From contig NC_087071.1 in the NCBI RefSeq assembly GCF_963678635.1, positions 28,429,325 through 28,493,324 on the forward strand: a stretch of 64,000 nt of DNA. Direction: 5' to 3'. The position numbers and the translations under genes are program-made. Below the pieces are notes generated by a model that had not been told where the DNA came from, searched no databases, and saw nothing but the letters and a program-made list of their open reading frames with translations. The DNA comes from Symsagittifera roscoffensis (Eukaryota; Xenacoelomorpha; Acoela; Convolutidae). Each line of letters opens with the position of its first letter. Within the stretch, counting starts at the first letter, position 1. Below are positions 33,310 through 42,561 of the stretch, in pieces.

Positions 33310-35765
33310 ACGCGGTAACGATTAAAGATGCGTACCCGATACCGCGAATAGACGAGAGCCTATCTAAACTTGGTGATGCAAAGTTCTTCACCACATTGGA
33401 CTTGGGTTCTGCCTTCTGGCAGGTTCTTCTGCGAAAGACGGACAGAGAGAAAACCGGATTCGCGTGCGAATTGGGGTTGTACCAGTGGAAGAGGATGCCC
33501 TTCGGCTTGTGCAATGCAACAGCAACTTTTCAAAGGCTGATGGCTCAGGCTTTGACAGGAGTGACCAAAAAGTACGGGAATCTCTTGATGTGCTACGTGG
33601 ATGACGTAGTCATAGCGACACCGACCCTGGAGGATCACATTGATCGGCTCGATGAGGTCTTCGGATGTATGAAAAGAGCAGGCTTGAAATTCAAACCATC
33701 GAAATGTGTAATCCTTAGGGATTCGATCAAGTACCTGGGAAGAATGGTGGACAGGCATGGTGTGAGGCCAGATCCGGAAGCAGTAGAGGCTGTGCTGACA
33801 TGGAAGGCTCCGAGGACGGACACACAGCTAATGAGCTTCCTAGGGTTTGCCAATTACTACCGAGAATTCATAAAAGGATACGCGGACAAGGTGTACCCGA
33901 TGCAGAAGCTGATGCGCAACAAAAGGAAAAAGTTCGAATGGAACGATGAAGCACAGGTTGCCTTCGAGAACATAAAACGGGAACTGTGCGAAGCGCCAGT
34001 GCTGGGCATGCCTACAGAAAAGGGCATGTATGTTCTCGACACAGACGCATCGGTGGTGGCCATCTCAGGAATATTGCATCAAGAGCAAGAATGGAACGGA
34101 AGAACAGTTCTCCGTCCCATTGCATACGGCAGCAAAGTCTTGAGTGACACAGAGATGAAATATGGCGCACCAAAAGCAGAAATGTTTGCAGTAGTCACCT
34201 TCGTGGAGAAGTACCGTGCATACTTGGGGAGCGCTCCCTTCAAGTTACGCGTGGACAACAGAGCGTTATCCTGGTTGAAGACCTACTCGATGGATCAGAG
34301 TTATATTGGTAGATGGATAGTAAGACTGGATGGCTACCATATGATAATCGAACATAGGATGCGTGATAAACACCAGAATGCTGACAGCCTCAGTAAGAAA
34401 ACTGAGTTCTATGAAAGATTGGAGCAGAAGCAGGCCAATCAGGAGGAAGTAAAGGAGGGATTCTCGTTTCTGGACAAAGAAACTTATGAAGAGCTTCCCT
34501 TAACGAGATGGTTGGATAAATCAGGACATCCAATTCCAGGGCACCCTGAGTTACCTGTAGAGAAAGCAGCCGAGATAAAGATCCTGTCCAAGGAGGACCC
34601 GGTCCCCTTGGATTTGTTGCTGCGCTCGAACCTGGTCCAGCAAGAACTCTCTCGCATGAATATAAACAGCCTCTCATTATTGGATAAAACGGTGCAAGTC
34701 ACACCACAAATAATGCGGATGCTGGGTGGATTGTTAGAAAGAGAAGTGACCAGAGATGACCCCGAGTGGACAGCAGCAGTGGCATCGCTGACAGTCAGTG
34801 AGAAGATGAAGATCATGCCGTCCAGACGACAGCACGAAGAGAACGAAAGGGATTGTAGGACAATAGTTCAGCAACTAGTATCCTCAATACCCCAAGAGAT
34901 TTTAACCAGTACTTCTTACGGACGGAAAGAACAGGGGAGCAGCAAGCGAAAGAAAACCGTCACCTTTGTAGACCGGGAAAAAGAGGGTGAAGAGGTAGAA
35001 CAAAATCTGCTGCAAGACTATTTGTCCGGGGAGAAGGATGAGGAGAAAAACCAGCGATCACAAGATCAACACCCGGGACAAGGAAATTTGTCCGGGGAGT
35101 CTGAGATAAACGAGGAAATTCCTGATGAGAAACAGGACCGAGAGAACAAGGTTTTGTCCGGGGAGTTCAGATGGATGCGAAGAAAGCACAGACATGATTT
35201 GGAGGAGCGTGCAGTCTCCAGCACAACCTCTTCGACAGATGATGATTCCCGAAACTCAGGAATGGACACCTATTCAGACAGGAACTCGAGTTCGGGATCC
35301 GAGCTGTCAGAACTGGCGATACACACGCTACTAGTGGAAACTCGGGCGAGAGACCTGGACAGAGAGGTGTATCAGGATCCTGACAGCGATCGCTACCTTA
35401 TACCAAGCGAAAGAGTCTTTGACAACGCAGCGGATGACTTAGAAACAATAGCGGTATCGAAACGTTCGATAAGCCTGTTGCCGCAGAAAGAGGTAGTCAG
35501 GACTGACCTTCAGCCATTTGAACAAGAAACACAACCGTTGGCGAAGATTTGGTGCGTTAAGATGGAAGAAGACACACATCAGCCCAATGAGATGAATTGT
35601 CAAATGAGGGTCATGAAGACATATTTGAAGGCGAGGTACAGACTCTCGGACCTACTAAGGGCGCAAAGAAATGACCGCATGACAAGTAACCTAAAAAGGT
35701 GGATAGAAAACGGTGCACCAGACAAAGGTGACCTAGAAGAAGACAGCTATAGGATCCTGAGATAA
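33237..35765 (+). CDS. pol: Reverse transcriptase-RNase H plus long linker, copy 1
   Basis: Continues Pol in the -1 frame relative to the gag frame. Homology begins near 33283 (LRFCCEFRYLNAVT). RT motifs: TTLDLGSAFWQ, KRMPFGLCNATATFQ and catalytic MCYVDDVVIA. RNase H of the Ty3 type: VLDTDASVVAISG (Asp), PKAEMFAVV (Glu), RVDNRALSW (Asp), HQNADSLSKK (Asp). From about 34400 to 35765 there are some 450 additional residues without recognised domains, rich in Glu, Arg and Ser and with three LSGE repeats, where Ty3 elements normally pass almost directly to integrase. The frame ends in TAA at 35763-35765; the integrase continues in the same frame seven nucleotides later, so this is a single in-frame stop, either inactivating or leaky. 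The frameshift near 33283 looks like a one-base indel, not a classic slippery site. Confidence 0.9.
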   Translation: MGLRGSHGEKERGQLRFCCEFRYLNAVTIKDAYPIPRIDESLSKLGDAKFFTTLDLGSAFWQVLLRKTDREKTGFACELGLYQWKRMPFGLCNATATFQRLMAQALTGVTKKYGNLLMCYVDDVVIATPTLEDHIDRLDEVFGCMKRAGLKFKPSKCVILRDSIKYLGRMVDRHGVRPDPEAVEAVLTWKAPRTDTQLMSFLGFANYYREFIKGYADKVYPMQKLMRNKRKKFEWNDEAQVAFENIKRELCEAPVLGMPTEKGMYVLDTDASVVAISGILHQEQEWNGRTVLRPIAYGSKVLSDTEMKYGAPKAEMFAVVTFVEKYRAYLGSAPFKLRVDNRALSWLKTYSMDQSYIGRWIVRLDGYHMIIEHRMRDKHQNADSLSKKTEFYERLEQKQANQEEVKEGFSFLDKETYEELPLTRWLDKSGHPIPGHPELPVEKAAEIKILSKEDPVPLDLLLRSNLVQQELSRMNINSLSLLDKTVQVTPQIMRMLGGLLEREVTRDDPEWTAAVASLTVSEKMKIMPSRRQHEENERDCRTIVQQLVSSIPQEILTSTSYGRKEQGSSKRKKTVTFVDREKEGEEVEQNLLQDYLSGEKDEEKNQRSQDQHPGQGNLSGESEINEEIPDEKQDRENKVLSGEFRWMRRKHRHDLEERAVSSTTSSTDDDSRNSGMDTYSDRNSSSGSELSELAIHTLLVETRARDLDREVYQDPDSDRYLIPSERVFDNAADDLETIAVSKRSISLLPQKEVVRTDLQPFEQETQPLAKIWCVKMEEDTHQPNEMNCQMRVMKTYLKARYRLSDLLRAQRNDRMTSNLKRWIENGAPDKGDLEEDSYRILR

Positions 35766-35771
35766 TACTTC

Positions 35772-37085
35772 ATGCAGAAGGAGGGGAGATTGTATCTGAA
35801 CAAGGACGGGATCGTGGCTTGCAAGAGAAGAGAAGAAGACAAGGTCTTATACAAATATAACGCGATAGTGTTGCCACAACTCTATCAGACAGAACTACTA
35901 TTCAGGTCGCATGATCAGATGGGCCATCAAGGAATCGACAAAGTGTATCAGAGGATCCTGAAACGCTTTGAGTGGCCTGGAATGAAAAAAGCATGTGAGA
36001 AATGGGTAACAGCGTGCCTGTCATGCCAACAGGTCAAGGATCCAAGGAAATTACGATTTCCTCTACAATCGATTGAGTCGTCTGAATTCAACGAGGTCGT
36101 GCAGATAGATCACCAGAAGATATGCATGACAGACAGCGGTTATAACCAAGTCTTGGTCATGATAGATCACTTCACGAAGTATGCAGAGGCCGTGCCCTGC
36201 ATAACTGCCTCGGCGGAAGAGACATGCGACCACCTGATAAATACATGGATAGCAAGACATGGTTGTCCAATGACGTTTCAATCGGACAATGGAACAGCTT
36301 TCGTAGGCGAGCTTACGAAAGAGCTTATGAGACGGTCACAGGTCGCTCAGGCTCACTCCACGACATACCACCCTCAGACGAATGGCTTAGTGGAAAGACA
36401 GAATAGGACGTTAGTATCGATGCTGAGAGTATACTGTTCCAGGTATATGACCGATTGGGACAGATACCTTCCACAGGTGATGGGAGCTTATAATAGCACG
36501 CAACACTCCACCACTGGAGTCAGTCCACACATGATGCTGACGGGACACGAGAAGTCTTTACCCTTGACATTCTTCTACCCAGAGTATGAGGGAAAGAAAA
36601 CGTCCCCACAGGTCTACGTGAGGGATGTGATCAGACGCCAACAGGAGTTGAACGACTTGTGTAGACGAAACACTCAGCAGGCACAGGCAAGGCAGAGGAA
36701 AAGATTCGACAAGAAAGCAGCTGGTGCAAAGGCTTACTCGGTGGGAGACTACGTTTGGGTATTTCAGAACGTTATACCACCGAAAGGGACAAAGAAGCTT
36801 CTGAAGAAGTGGAGGGGACCCTTCATGATTACAGAGGTGCACCAAGAGGGACGCTTTTATAGACTGAGTACTGGCCGAGCCGCCCACTACGAAAACATCA
36901 AGCCACACAATCCATCGACAGAAGACTGGTGTGTACCTGCAGACATGGAAGAAGGGGATTATCTAATGATGGATCCTGCTTGTGAGGTCAATGAAAAAGG
37001 CACCAGGCAGAAGAACGATGGAAACGAAATCGTAGAGGATGGTACAGATACACCGCTGGACCTGGATCCAAACGAACAAATATAA
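35772..37085 (+). CDS. int: Integrase with HHCC, DDE core and GPF module, copy 1
   Basis: 437 codons from the ATG after the in-frame stop at 35763. The N-terminal HHCC zinc-binding domain is SHDQMGHQGIDKVYQ...ACLSCQQVK. The DDE core has Asp in VVQIDHQKICM, Asp in FQSDNGTAF and Glu in NGLVERQNRTL. The C-terminal GPF/Y-type module reads KKWRGPFMITEVHQEGRFYR. The acidic tail ends at TAA 37083-37085, but the frame stays open directly afterwards into the macro-like region. In copy 2 the equivalent junction has no stop, so integrase and macro region were probably one polyprotein. Integrase inserts the cDNA into host DNA. No chromodomain was recognised. Confidence 0.92.
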   Translation: MQKEGRLYLNKDGIVACKRREEDKVLYKYNAIVLPQLYQTELLFRSHDQMGHQGIDKVYQRILKRFEWPGMKKACEKWVTACLSCQQVKDPRKLRFPLQSIESSEFNEVVQIDHQKICMTDSGYNQVLVMIDHFTKYAEAVPCITASAEETCDHLINTWIARHGCPMTFQSDNGTAFVGELTKELMRRSQVAQAHSTTYHPQTNGLVERQNRTLVSMLRVYCSRYMTDWDRYLPQVMGAYNSTQHSTTGVSPHMMLTGHEKSLPLTFFYPEYEGKKTSPQVYVRDVIRRQQELNDLCRRNTQQAQARQRKRFDKKAAGAKAYSVGDYVWVFQNVIPPKGTKKLLKKWRGPFMITEVHQEGRFYRLSTGRAAHYENIKPHNPSTEDWCVPADMEEGDYLMMDPACEVNEKGTRQKNDGNEIVEDGTDTPLDLDPNEQI

Positions 37086-38264
37086 GCGGACGATGAGACC
37101 TTACCCTACGCAGAGGAAGATTGGCAGGATCCCGAACAGACAGAGGTTCCCAAGAACTTGGAACCAGATCTTCCGTTCACGATGCAGACTCGTCGGAAGG
37201 ACGGGACGAGACCAAAAAAGAAGTACAATCCTTACGGTGACGACTTTGTAGTGGATAGGATAGATCTGCAGAAAGTAGTGGAGGAAGTAGTGGGTTTAGA
37301 AGAAATAACTGTGTCACAAGACATTGACATAGTCGATGATCATAACGATGAGTGGGTTGACGACTGGTCAAAACCTGAGGTAGAATTTGACGATGAGCAA
37401 CAGCAGTCATATGAACAAGACCAGACGAACCTGCGTGTCTTAGAGTGGCTGAATGAAATGACATCAGACCCTAAAGAGACCAGCGTTACGATTCAAGACG
37501 TAGATCGTGAAAACGCGAAATACATTAAGACCGAACGAGATGATCCTTCCTGGGCTGCCCAGGAAGGACAACTTCTCATTCCAGCTTCTAACCTTGACTT
37601 AATACCCGGTATGCGATCGACGGGGACGCCGATGGATATTTTTGTCCGGGGAGTGGGGGTAGGACTTACCCACACTGAAAACCTGATAATAAAAAAATTG
37701 AGAATAGCAAGAGAAACAGGAGAGTTAGAAGCAGAAACAGGTGAAGAACCTAAAAAACCTGACATAGGCAGGGTAGTGGAGTCATATTTTAATTTACCAA
37801 ATGAATATTCTAGTAACATAATACTAACAGACAGTGATTTCATACTCACAAACAGAACATGTGCGGTAGCTATCACCGCAGACATGAGTTTTAGGACGGC
37901 GCTAGCGGCAGATTTTAAGAGGGAATATAAAAACGTGGAATTCCTTTGGAAGCAAAGACCAGGGATAGGGGGCGTAGCAGCCTTACCTCCGGCGGTGTCG
38001 CAGATACCGGGAAAGTACTTGTGCTTCTTGGTAACGAGGGCGACGGAGAAGCAGCACGTGGACCCAGAAAACCTAGTCTTGTCTTTGACGAGGCTGAGGG
38101 ACTTCCTTGTGGAAATGGACGTGAAGGAGCTTTCGCTTCCAGTGTACGATCCAAATAGAGGAAGACTGCATCCTCGGGAATTGTACGCGCTTGTACACGT
38201 GATATTCTCTGATACGAACATACAAGTATATCTACATAAGAAATATTACTTAAGTATAGGCTGA
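37086..38264 (+). CDS. Accessory Pol extension with a TARG1-like macro domain, copy 1
   Basis: 393 codons in the same frame as integrase, separated by one TAA (37083). Residues 1-240 are acidic and unrecognised. The last 140 residues look like a macro domain of the TARG1/OARD1 type: CAVAITADMSFRTALAADFK aligns with the N-terminal loop that in TARG1 ends in a Lys/Phe-rich helix, KYLCFLVTRATEK with the central strand, LVLSLTRLRDFLVE with the following helix, and LSLPVYDPNRGRLHPRELYA with the second loop, ending in a strand NIQVYLH. The Gly-rich second loop and the catalytic Asp known for TARG1 are not conserved, so enzymatic de-ADP-ribosylation is doubtful while ADP-ribose binding remains possible. 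The assignment is by my reading of the pattern, not by a search. A related sequence is in copy 2 (62121-61585), which supports a conserved protein. Confidence 0.62.
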   Translation, partial: ADDETLPYAEEDWQDPEQTEVPKNLEPDLPFTMQTRRKDGTRPKKKYNPYGDDFVVDRIDLQKVVEEVVGLEEITVSQDIDIVDDHNDEWVDDWSKPEVEFDDEQQQSYEQDQTNLRVLEWLNEMTSDPKETSVTIQDVDRENAKYIKTERDDPSWAAQEGQLLIPASNLDLIPGMRSTGTPMDIFVRGVGVGLTHTENLIIKKLRIARETGELEAETGEEPKKPDIGRVVESYFNLPNEYSSNIILTDSDFILTNRTCAVAITADMSFRTALAADFKREYKNVEFLWKQRPGIGGVAALPPAVSQIPGKYLCFLVTRATEKQHVDPENLVLSLTRLRDFLVEMDVKELSLPVYDPNRGRLHPRELYALVHVIFSDTNIQVYLHKKYYLSIG

Positions 38265-38665
38265 ATGATGTGCGAGAGGGTGTTAGGCCAAAGGACCAAG
38301 TTGCATGTAATATGTGATATGTGTGTTATGTTATGTTATGTTATGTGTTAGGTTATTAAGATCATGGGTAAGTAGGGGTTAGTGACCATGAACAACTAGA
38401 TGACTATCTTGGGAATAGATCCAAAGTTTGGACTGTCCAATCTTAGGTCGAATTCCAAAATTTTAGAAACCAATTGATTTTAATAAATTTTAGGATAAAT
38501 ATCTTTTTATCTGAACTGTTTTAAGCAAATTTTAACGATATATGTTAAGGTGAAACTGACAAGTGTGACAGTCGTGATTCCTTTTCTAGATCCTGATTGA
38601 TCATTTAATTGCTCACTTGAGTCAAAACTTGAAATCGAAATCAAATCAAACTTGGAAAGAACAGT
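38265..38665 (+). other. Spacer between macro and SGNH ORFs
   Basis: Noncoding. It contains a short TTATG microsatellite (about 38325-38350) and AT-rich sequence. The segment before the next start (GATCCTGATTGATC...TTGAG) resembles the sequence upstream of the equivalent ORF in copy 2 (about 61195-61130). It may therefore hold a conserved splice acceptor or internal promoter for a subgenomic mRNA. Confidence 0.5.
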
Positions 38666-40228
38666 ATGGACAATTTCAACCTGGATGAATTGATGGACCT
38701 GGCAGAGGCATATGTGGGACCGATGGTAGATGCGATCTATCGTCGGCTGATCGAACGAGACTTCGCTCTGGAGGACCCAGAGGTGGTCATGTTGCTGACC
38801 GCCCTGATCAACATCTTGGGGCACGACAAACGTGGGGACCGCCCCACGGAAGTCCTGTTGATGGCAGCATATGGAGAAAGAGGAGTACTAGACCGCCCGA
38901 ACATGAGAGTGATGAGGTGGAGAAACGGGGCTCTCTCAGGGAGTGACTTGGCGAATGAGCCTGGGTTGGGAAGTTCTAGGACTTACCAACCAGGTGAGAT
39001 TCCAATGCCCTCCAAGCCCAAACCTGGGCTGACGAGAATGCATCGGGAGATGAACAGCGAGGCGACCTCGTCTGGTTCACCACTGAGAGCAGCTGTGCCA
39101 CCAAAAAGGGCGAAAGTAACACAGAAGGTTCAGACGAACCAAACCATACAAGATCTGGACGAGATGAACGATCAACTGAGGAGTACGAAGAAGGAGTTAG
39201 ACGATATGACGAAGACCATGCTGGCGATGGAGGAAGACCGGGACATGTGGAGAAAGTTGTTTGAAGACTGCAACAAAAAACAGGGTCAAGAGATCGAACG
39301 CTTAAGGCAGGAATACAAAGAGCGATCGGAACAGGCGGCGTTGACGACGTCCATTGAGAAAGTGATACCTGCAAGGGATATTCCTCGTGGGCAGTCCCCG
39401 ATGGAGCTCTTGACACCTCGAGAAATGAGTCAAACAACGGAGACACGGCTTCCAGCAGAGACGAACCGAGTAACAATCCCGGATCCTAGTGACACCTTGG
39501 GTGATCCCGTCGTAGAACAGACAGTGAGAAAACTGATAGAGACAGCTGGACGATTGGTCGCTAACAAGAATGCACCAGGTTCCGGGGTGACTGCACCCTA
39601 TGGAACGATTGACGATACGGGCAGAGTACAACTCTCCCAGACAGTAATCAGACAAGGGATGAGTAACGTGACACCACTCATGGGGAACTCGAGAATCCCA
39701 GAGAGGAAAGTAAGGAAGATGCCAGCGAAGAAAGTGTCTCGTGTAATAGACGTGCAGAAGAATAATCAATTGAAGTATAATTTCACGGGAGTTCCGGAGA
39801 CAGATCCGAGAGCCTGCTTCAATCGAGCTACCTGGAGCCCGGCTGTGAACCTGCAGCAACCACCACTCGGGACATCTCACCTGATATTGGGAGACAGCTT
39901 AGTCAGAGTGCTGTCGAATTTGAGGACCTCATGGGTCACCACGATGATGGCCTTTGGAGGCGCGACGATTGCCCAATTATATCGCATGGTGGAGCTGATG
40001 AATCCAGGGAAGATACCCAATGTGATGATCTTAGTTGGGACGAATGATATCTCCAGAGGATCAGATGAGCAGGAAGCACTGTGGGAATCAATGATGGTGT
40101 GTTTGTTCACTACTCTCTGGCAGAAGTTCAGTTGCGCGGTACTGACCGTTTGCACGGTGCCAATGAACGCAAGAAGCCTGACAGCATCAGGAAGGAGGCA
40201 CCAACGAGAGAACAATTGCGGAAATTAG
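38666..40228 (+). CDS. Coiled-coil plus SGNH/GDSL-hydrolase ORF of the retroelement, copy 1
   Basis: 520 codons from an ATG. Residues 1-110 form a helical N-terminal domain shared with copy 2 (GDRPTEVLLMAAYG versus GERPTEVVRMLAFG; MRWR; LANEPGLG). Residues about 165-225 are a coiled coil. Residues about 405-500 are an SGNH hydrolase: block I LILGDSLVR (Ser nucleophile), block II MAFGGATIAQ (Gly), block III ILVGTNDIS (Asn). The block V Asp-x-x-His found in copy 2 (DGIH) is missing because a deletion joins the sequence out of frame to a distal module. SGNH enzymes hydrolyse esters, and related esterase domains occur in ORF1 of some CR1-type LINEs and as captured ORFs in some LTR elements. Here it is a separate ORF downstream of pol. 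Copy 1 would lack the catalytic His. Confidence 0.82.
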   Translation: MDNFNLDELMDLAEAYVGPMVDAIYRRLIERDFALEDPEVVMLLTALINILGHDKRGDRPTEVLLMAAYGERGVLDRPNMRVMRWRNGALSGSDLANEPGLGSSRTYQPGEIPMPSKPKPGLTRMHREMNSEATSSGSPLRAAVPPKRAKVTQKVQTNQTIQDLDEMNDQLRSTKKELDDMTKTMLAMEEDRDMWRKLFEDCNKKQGQEIERLRQEYKERSEQAALTTSIEKVIPARDIPRGQSPMELLTPREMSQTTETRLPAETNRVTIPDPSDTLGDPVVEQTVRKLIETAGRLVANKNAPGSGVTAPYGTIDDTGRVQLSQTVIRQGMSNVTPLMGNSRIPERKVRKMPAKKVSRVIDVQKNNQLKYNFTGVPETDPRACFNRATWSPAVNLQQPPLGTSHLILGDSLVRVLSNLRTSWVTTMMAFGGATIAQLYRMVELMNPGKIPNVMILVGTNDISRGSDEQEALWESMMVCLFTTLWQKFSCAVLTVCTVPMNARSLTASGRRHQRENNCGN

Positions 40229-40656
40229 ATTGTCTGAAAGATTTAGATCTTTTTGAGACAATGTGCAAAGTTCTAAACATTCCGATGGAAGTGAAGAAGA
40301 TATGGGCAAGAAAACGATTGATGCCATGGTTCAGAGCTAACATGACTGCATGGTTGTACGAGTATGCGAAAAAGCATATGTCGAAACATGGCAGAGTATA
40401 CAGTGAATATCAGCTGGACATTGGGGCAGGAGCTTTCAAGCGAGCTTTCGTGACCCATCGGAATGCAGTGACCACCGCTGTGAAAAGAATTTCCAGGACG
40501 AGCGAGCGTAGTGGAAATGAGAAGGCAGAGATGCTGAAAGAAGATTTGGAGAGAAACGTGACGTTGTGTCTCCACAACAGCTTCTGTAGAAACAGAGAAT
40601 CAAACGTGGATCCCCTACCTTGCTGTAAACAGAGGGTGGAAGAGCAGAAGTGTTGA
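40189..40656 (+). pseudogene. Conserved C-terminal module after the deletion junction, copy 1
   Basis: Continues the coding homology in a frame different from the SGNH ORF. TREQLRKLDCLKDL...KIWARKRLMPWFRANMTAW, FKRAFVTHRNAVTTAVKR and LERNVTLCLHNSFCRNRE all have close equivalents in copy 2 (52080-51591, minus). The family is not recognised. The helical N-terminal part ends in a conserved Cys-containing tail (LPCCKQR). In copy 2 it lies some 6 kb from the SGNH domain, so in copy 1 the two were brought together by a deletion. It is probably not translated as such, lacking a start codon. Confidence 0.65.
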
Positions 40657-42390
40657 AGGACGGCTTCCAACAGCGTCAGGATAGTCAATGACGTGCTACA
40701 AGACACGGAAACCGAAAGTGCGGAGTCAGTGTCACAGGAGGAGGAAATGGAGCATTGACGAATGGTCGAGAAAACAAGAGGCGGCAAGAAAGGAAATTAG
40801 AAGAATTTAGAAGTTTTAGAACTTCTAAACGACGAAAAAAGAAGAGAACAAAGGAATGATGAAGAAAATTCAAAACTCAGAATTGTTTTATGTGTGTGAA
40901 AAACTCAAGTGAGAAACCAAGCAACCAAGTTGTAATTGAAAACTGAAACATTTTGTTGAGTTTTGAAATTGTTGCATTTATAAATTTGCATTTTGGTTTT
41001 AGTTGAAGTGGCTTTAGAGACACTCACTTATTATTTATTTAGAAAGGCTTGAGGGAAGAGTATATTTAAATATTCCAGCCTGCATGATTGTTTTTAATCA
41101 CTTAGGAAGACTGATCACTTTGTGGTGACATGAAAAACTTGAGTAACTTCTTGAGGAGGGAGGTTGTTGCATTGTTCTTTCTAACCACAAGGTTTCTTGG
41201 TTTTAATATTCAGGACAATAAACAAGCAAGATTTCCGAAGGGAAGGAACATCGTAGGATAATTTTAGCTTGTTGGTTGGCAGGACTGTCCTGCAAGCCAA
41301 CACCTTTTAAATCTAGGAGAAAAAGCTTTAATCGGGACATTGACACTGGAAGTCAGAAAATATGTTTTATCTTAAGTCATATCCTCAGAGTGCAGATTAA
41401 TGAGAGAATTTGAAGGCTATAGTGATGTAGTATGATGCCATTTATATTCTGCAGTGTGTCGATGTGACGTAGATAAAGGTAATTTCGTGCATTTTGTAAA
41501 TTCTGTTCGATGACACTGTAACCATTTTACGAACATAGTGCGATTCAATGAGGACATTGACCGGACTGTCCGGGGAGTATGTGACATTCGACCAGAATGG
41601 CCAAAATGCAATTTATGCAGACTTCGAATTTTTAGCAGTAGGCCTTCCGAGTTGATGATTTCGAAGGATTAACGACGTTATTCGGATGATTGGCAGAACG
41701 GTGAAGGTCAGGATATTCCCGTATTTTAAAATTTTAATTTTTCGAAGTGATGACGTAACATTTCTGAGAAACGTCAGAAACGGCCATTTTAGCAAAAAGA
41801 ACTAAGAAAAACAGAACAACTTTATCTGCGATTGTGAACAGGACAAAAATCGAGATTAAAAAACGACAACGAACTACAGAATAGCAGAGAACGTTCCGAG
41901 TTGCAACTATTGTGCTGCTACAATAGTTGCAAGGCCGTTGCGAACAACGGTGAAGGGTAAGAAGCCAGCCTTCCGGATTAGCAAGAAATCAAGAGTAAGG
42001 AGCTTGATTCAGCGGATTCAAGAATCCGGAAGGGTCTCGGGACGGAAACTTTTATTGACTCGTGTGAACTTTTAGCATCCTGTCATGTCCTGACTTGAAT
42101 TTAATTGATATTTGGATTAGTTTTGACAAGGATGAGGTGCTAAGAGTTGGGGGGAAAGGGTTGATCCATCTTCGATGGAGATGATGATTTTTATCTACTG
42201 AACAAAAACAATAGTAATATAATAAGTAGTAGCCCTGTTTTTAGGAGTGACCTCGTGGTCTGGGGATACTGGGACCCAGCCATGAGCTCACTATTTTTTT
42301 GCATGTAATTCAGTTAATTTGAGCGTTCTGGTCGAAGCCGGAGAGCAGTAACGTTTTTGTCGACCCGATGTTGGAAAAGACCACCGAAAA
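40657..42390 (+). other. 3' noncoding region and LTR-like end of copy 1
   Basis: No coding sequence. The segment CCACAAGGTTTCTTGGTTTT near 41185 matches copy 2 (CCACAGAGTTTCTTAGTTTT on the minus strand near 51100). GGACATTGACCGGACTGTCC leading into GGGGAGTATGTG (41553-41583) matches copy 2 at 50709-50742. The stretch TGTCCGGGGAG following a purine-rich tract at 41567 is a candidate 3' LTR start. From there to about 42230 the two copies align weakly but collinearly, including a CCGGAAGGGTC motif at 42023. A matching 5' LTR was not found. Confidence 0.55.
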
Positions 42391-42561
42391 GTACTGGCTT
42401 GGTAGAGACGGTGAAAAACATGCAAAGCTCTGTTTAGACACTAGCCAGTCGTCTTAAGACTTAGTTTTGTTATCCGTCGATATGTATCTTCCGGGCGAAT
42501 GTTACAATTCTGAGTTGTTGGTTCGACAGTTTTAACCTTAAATTTTTGCACTGGATGACGT

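Noticed and set aside
37946-38158. Plus-strand frame overlapping the macro-like domain
   Set aside because: Alternative frame of a region conserved in the main frame between both copies; no independent support.
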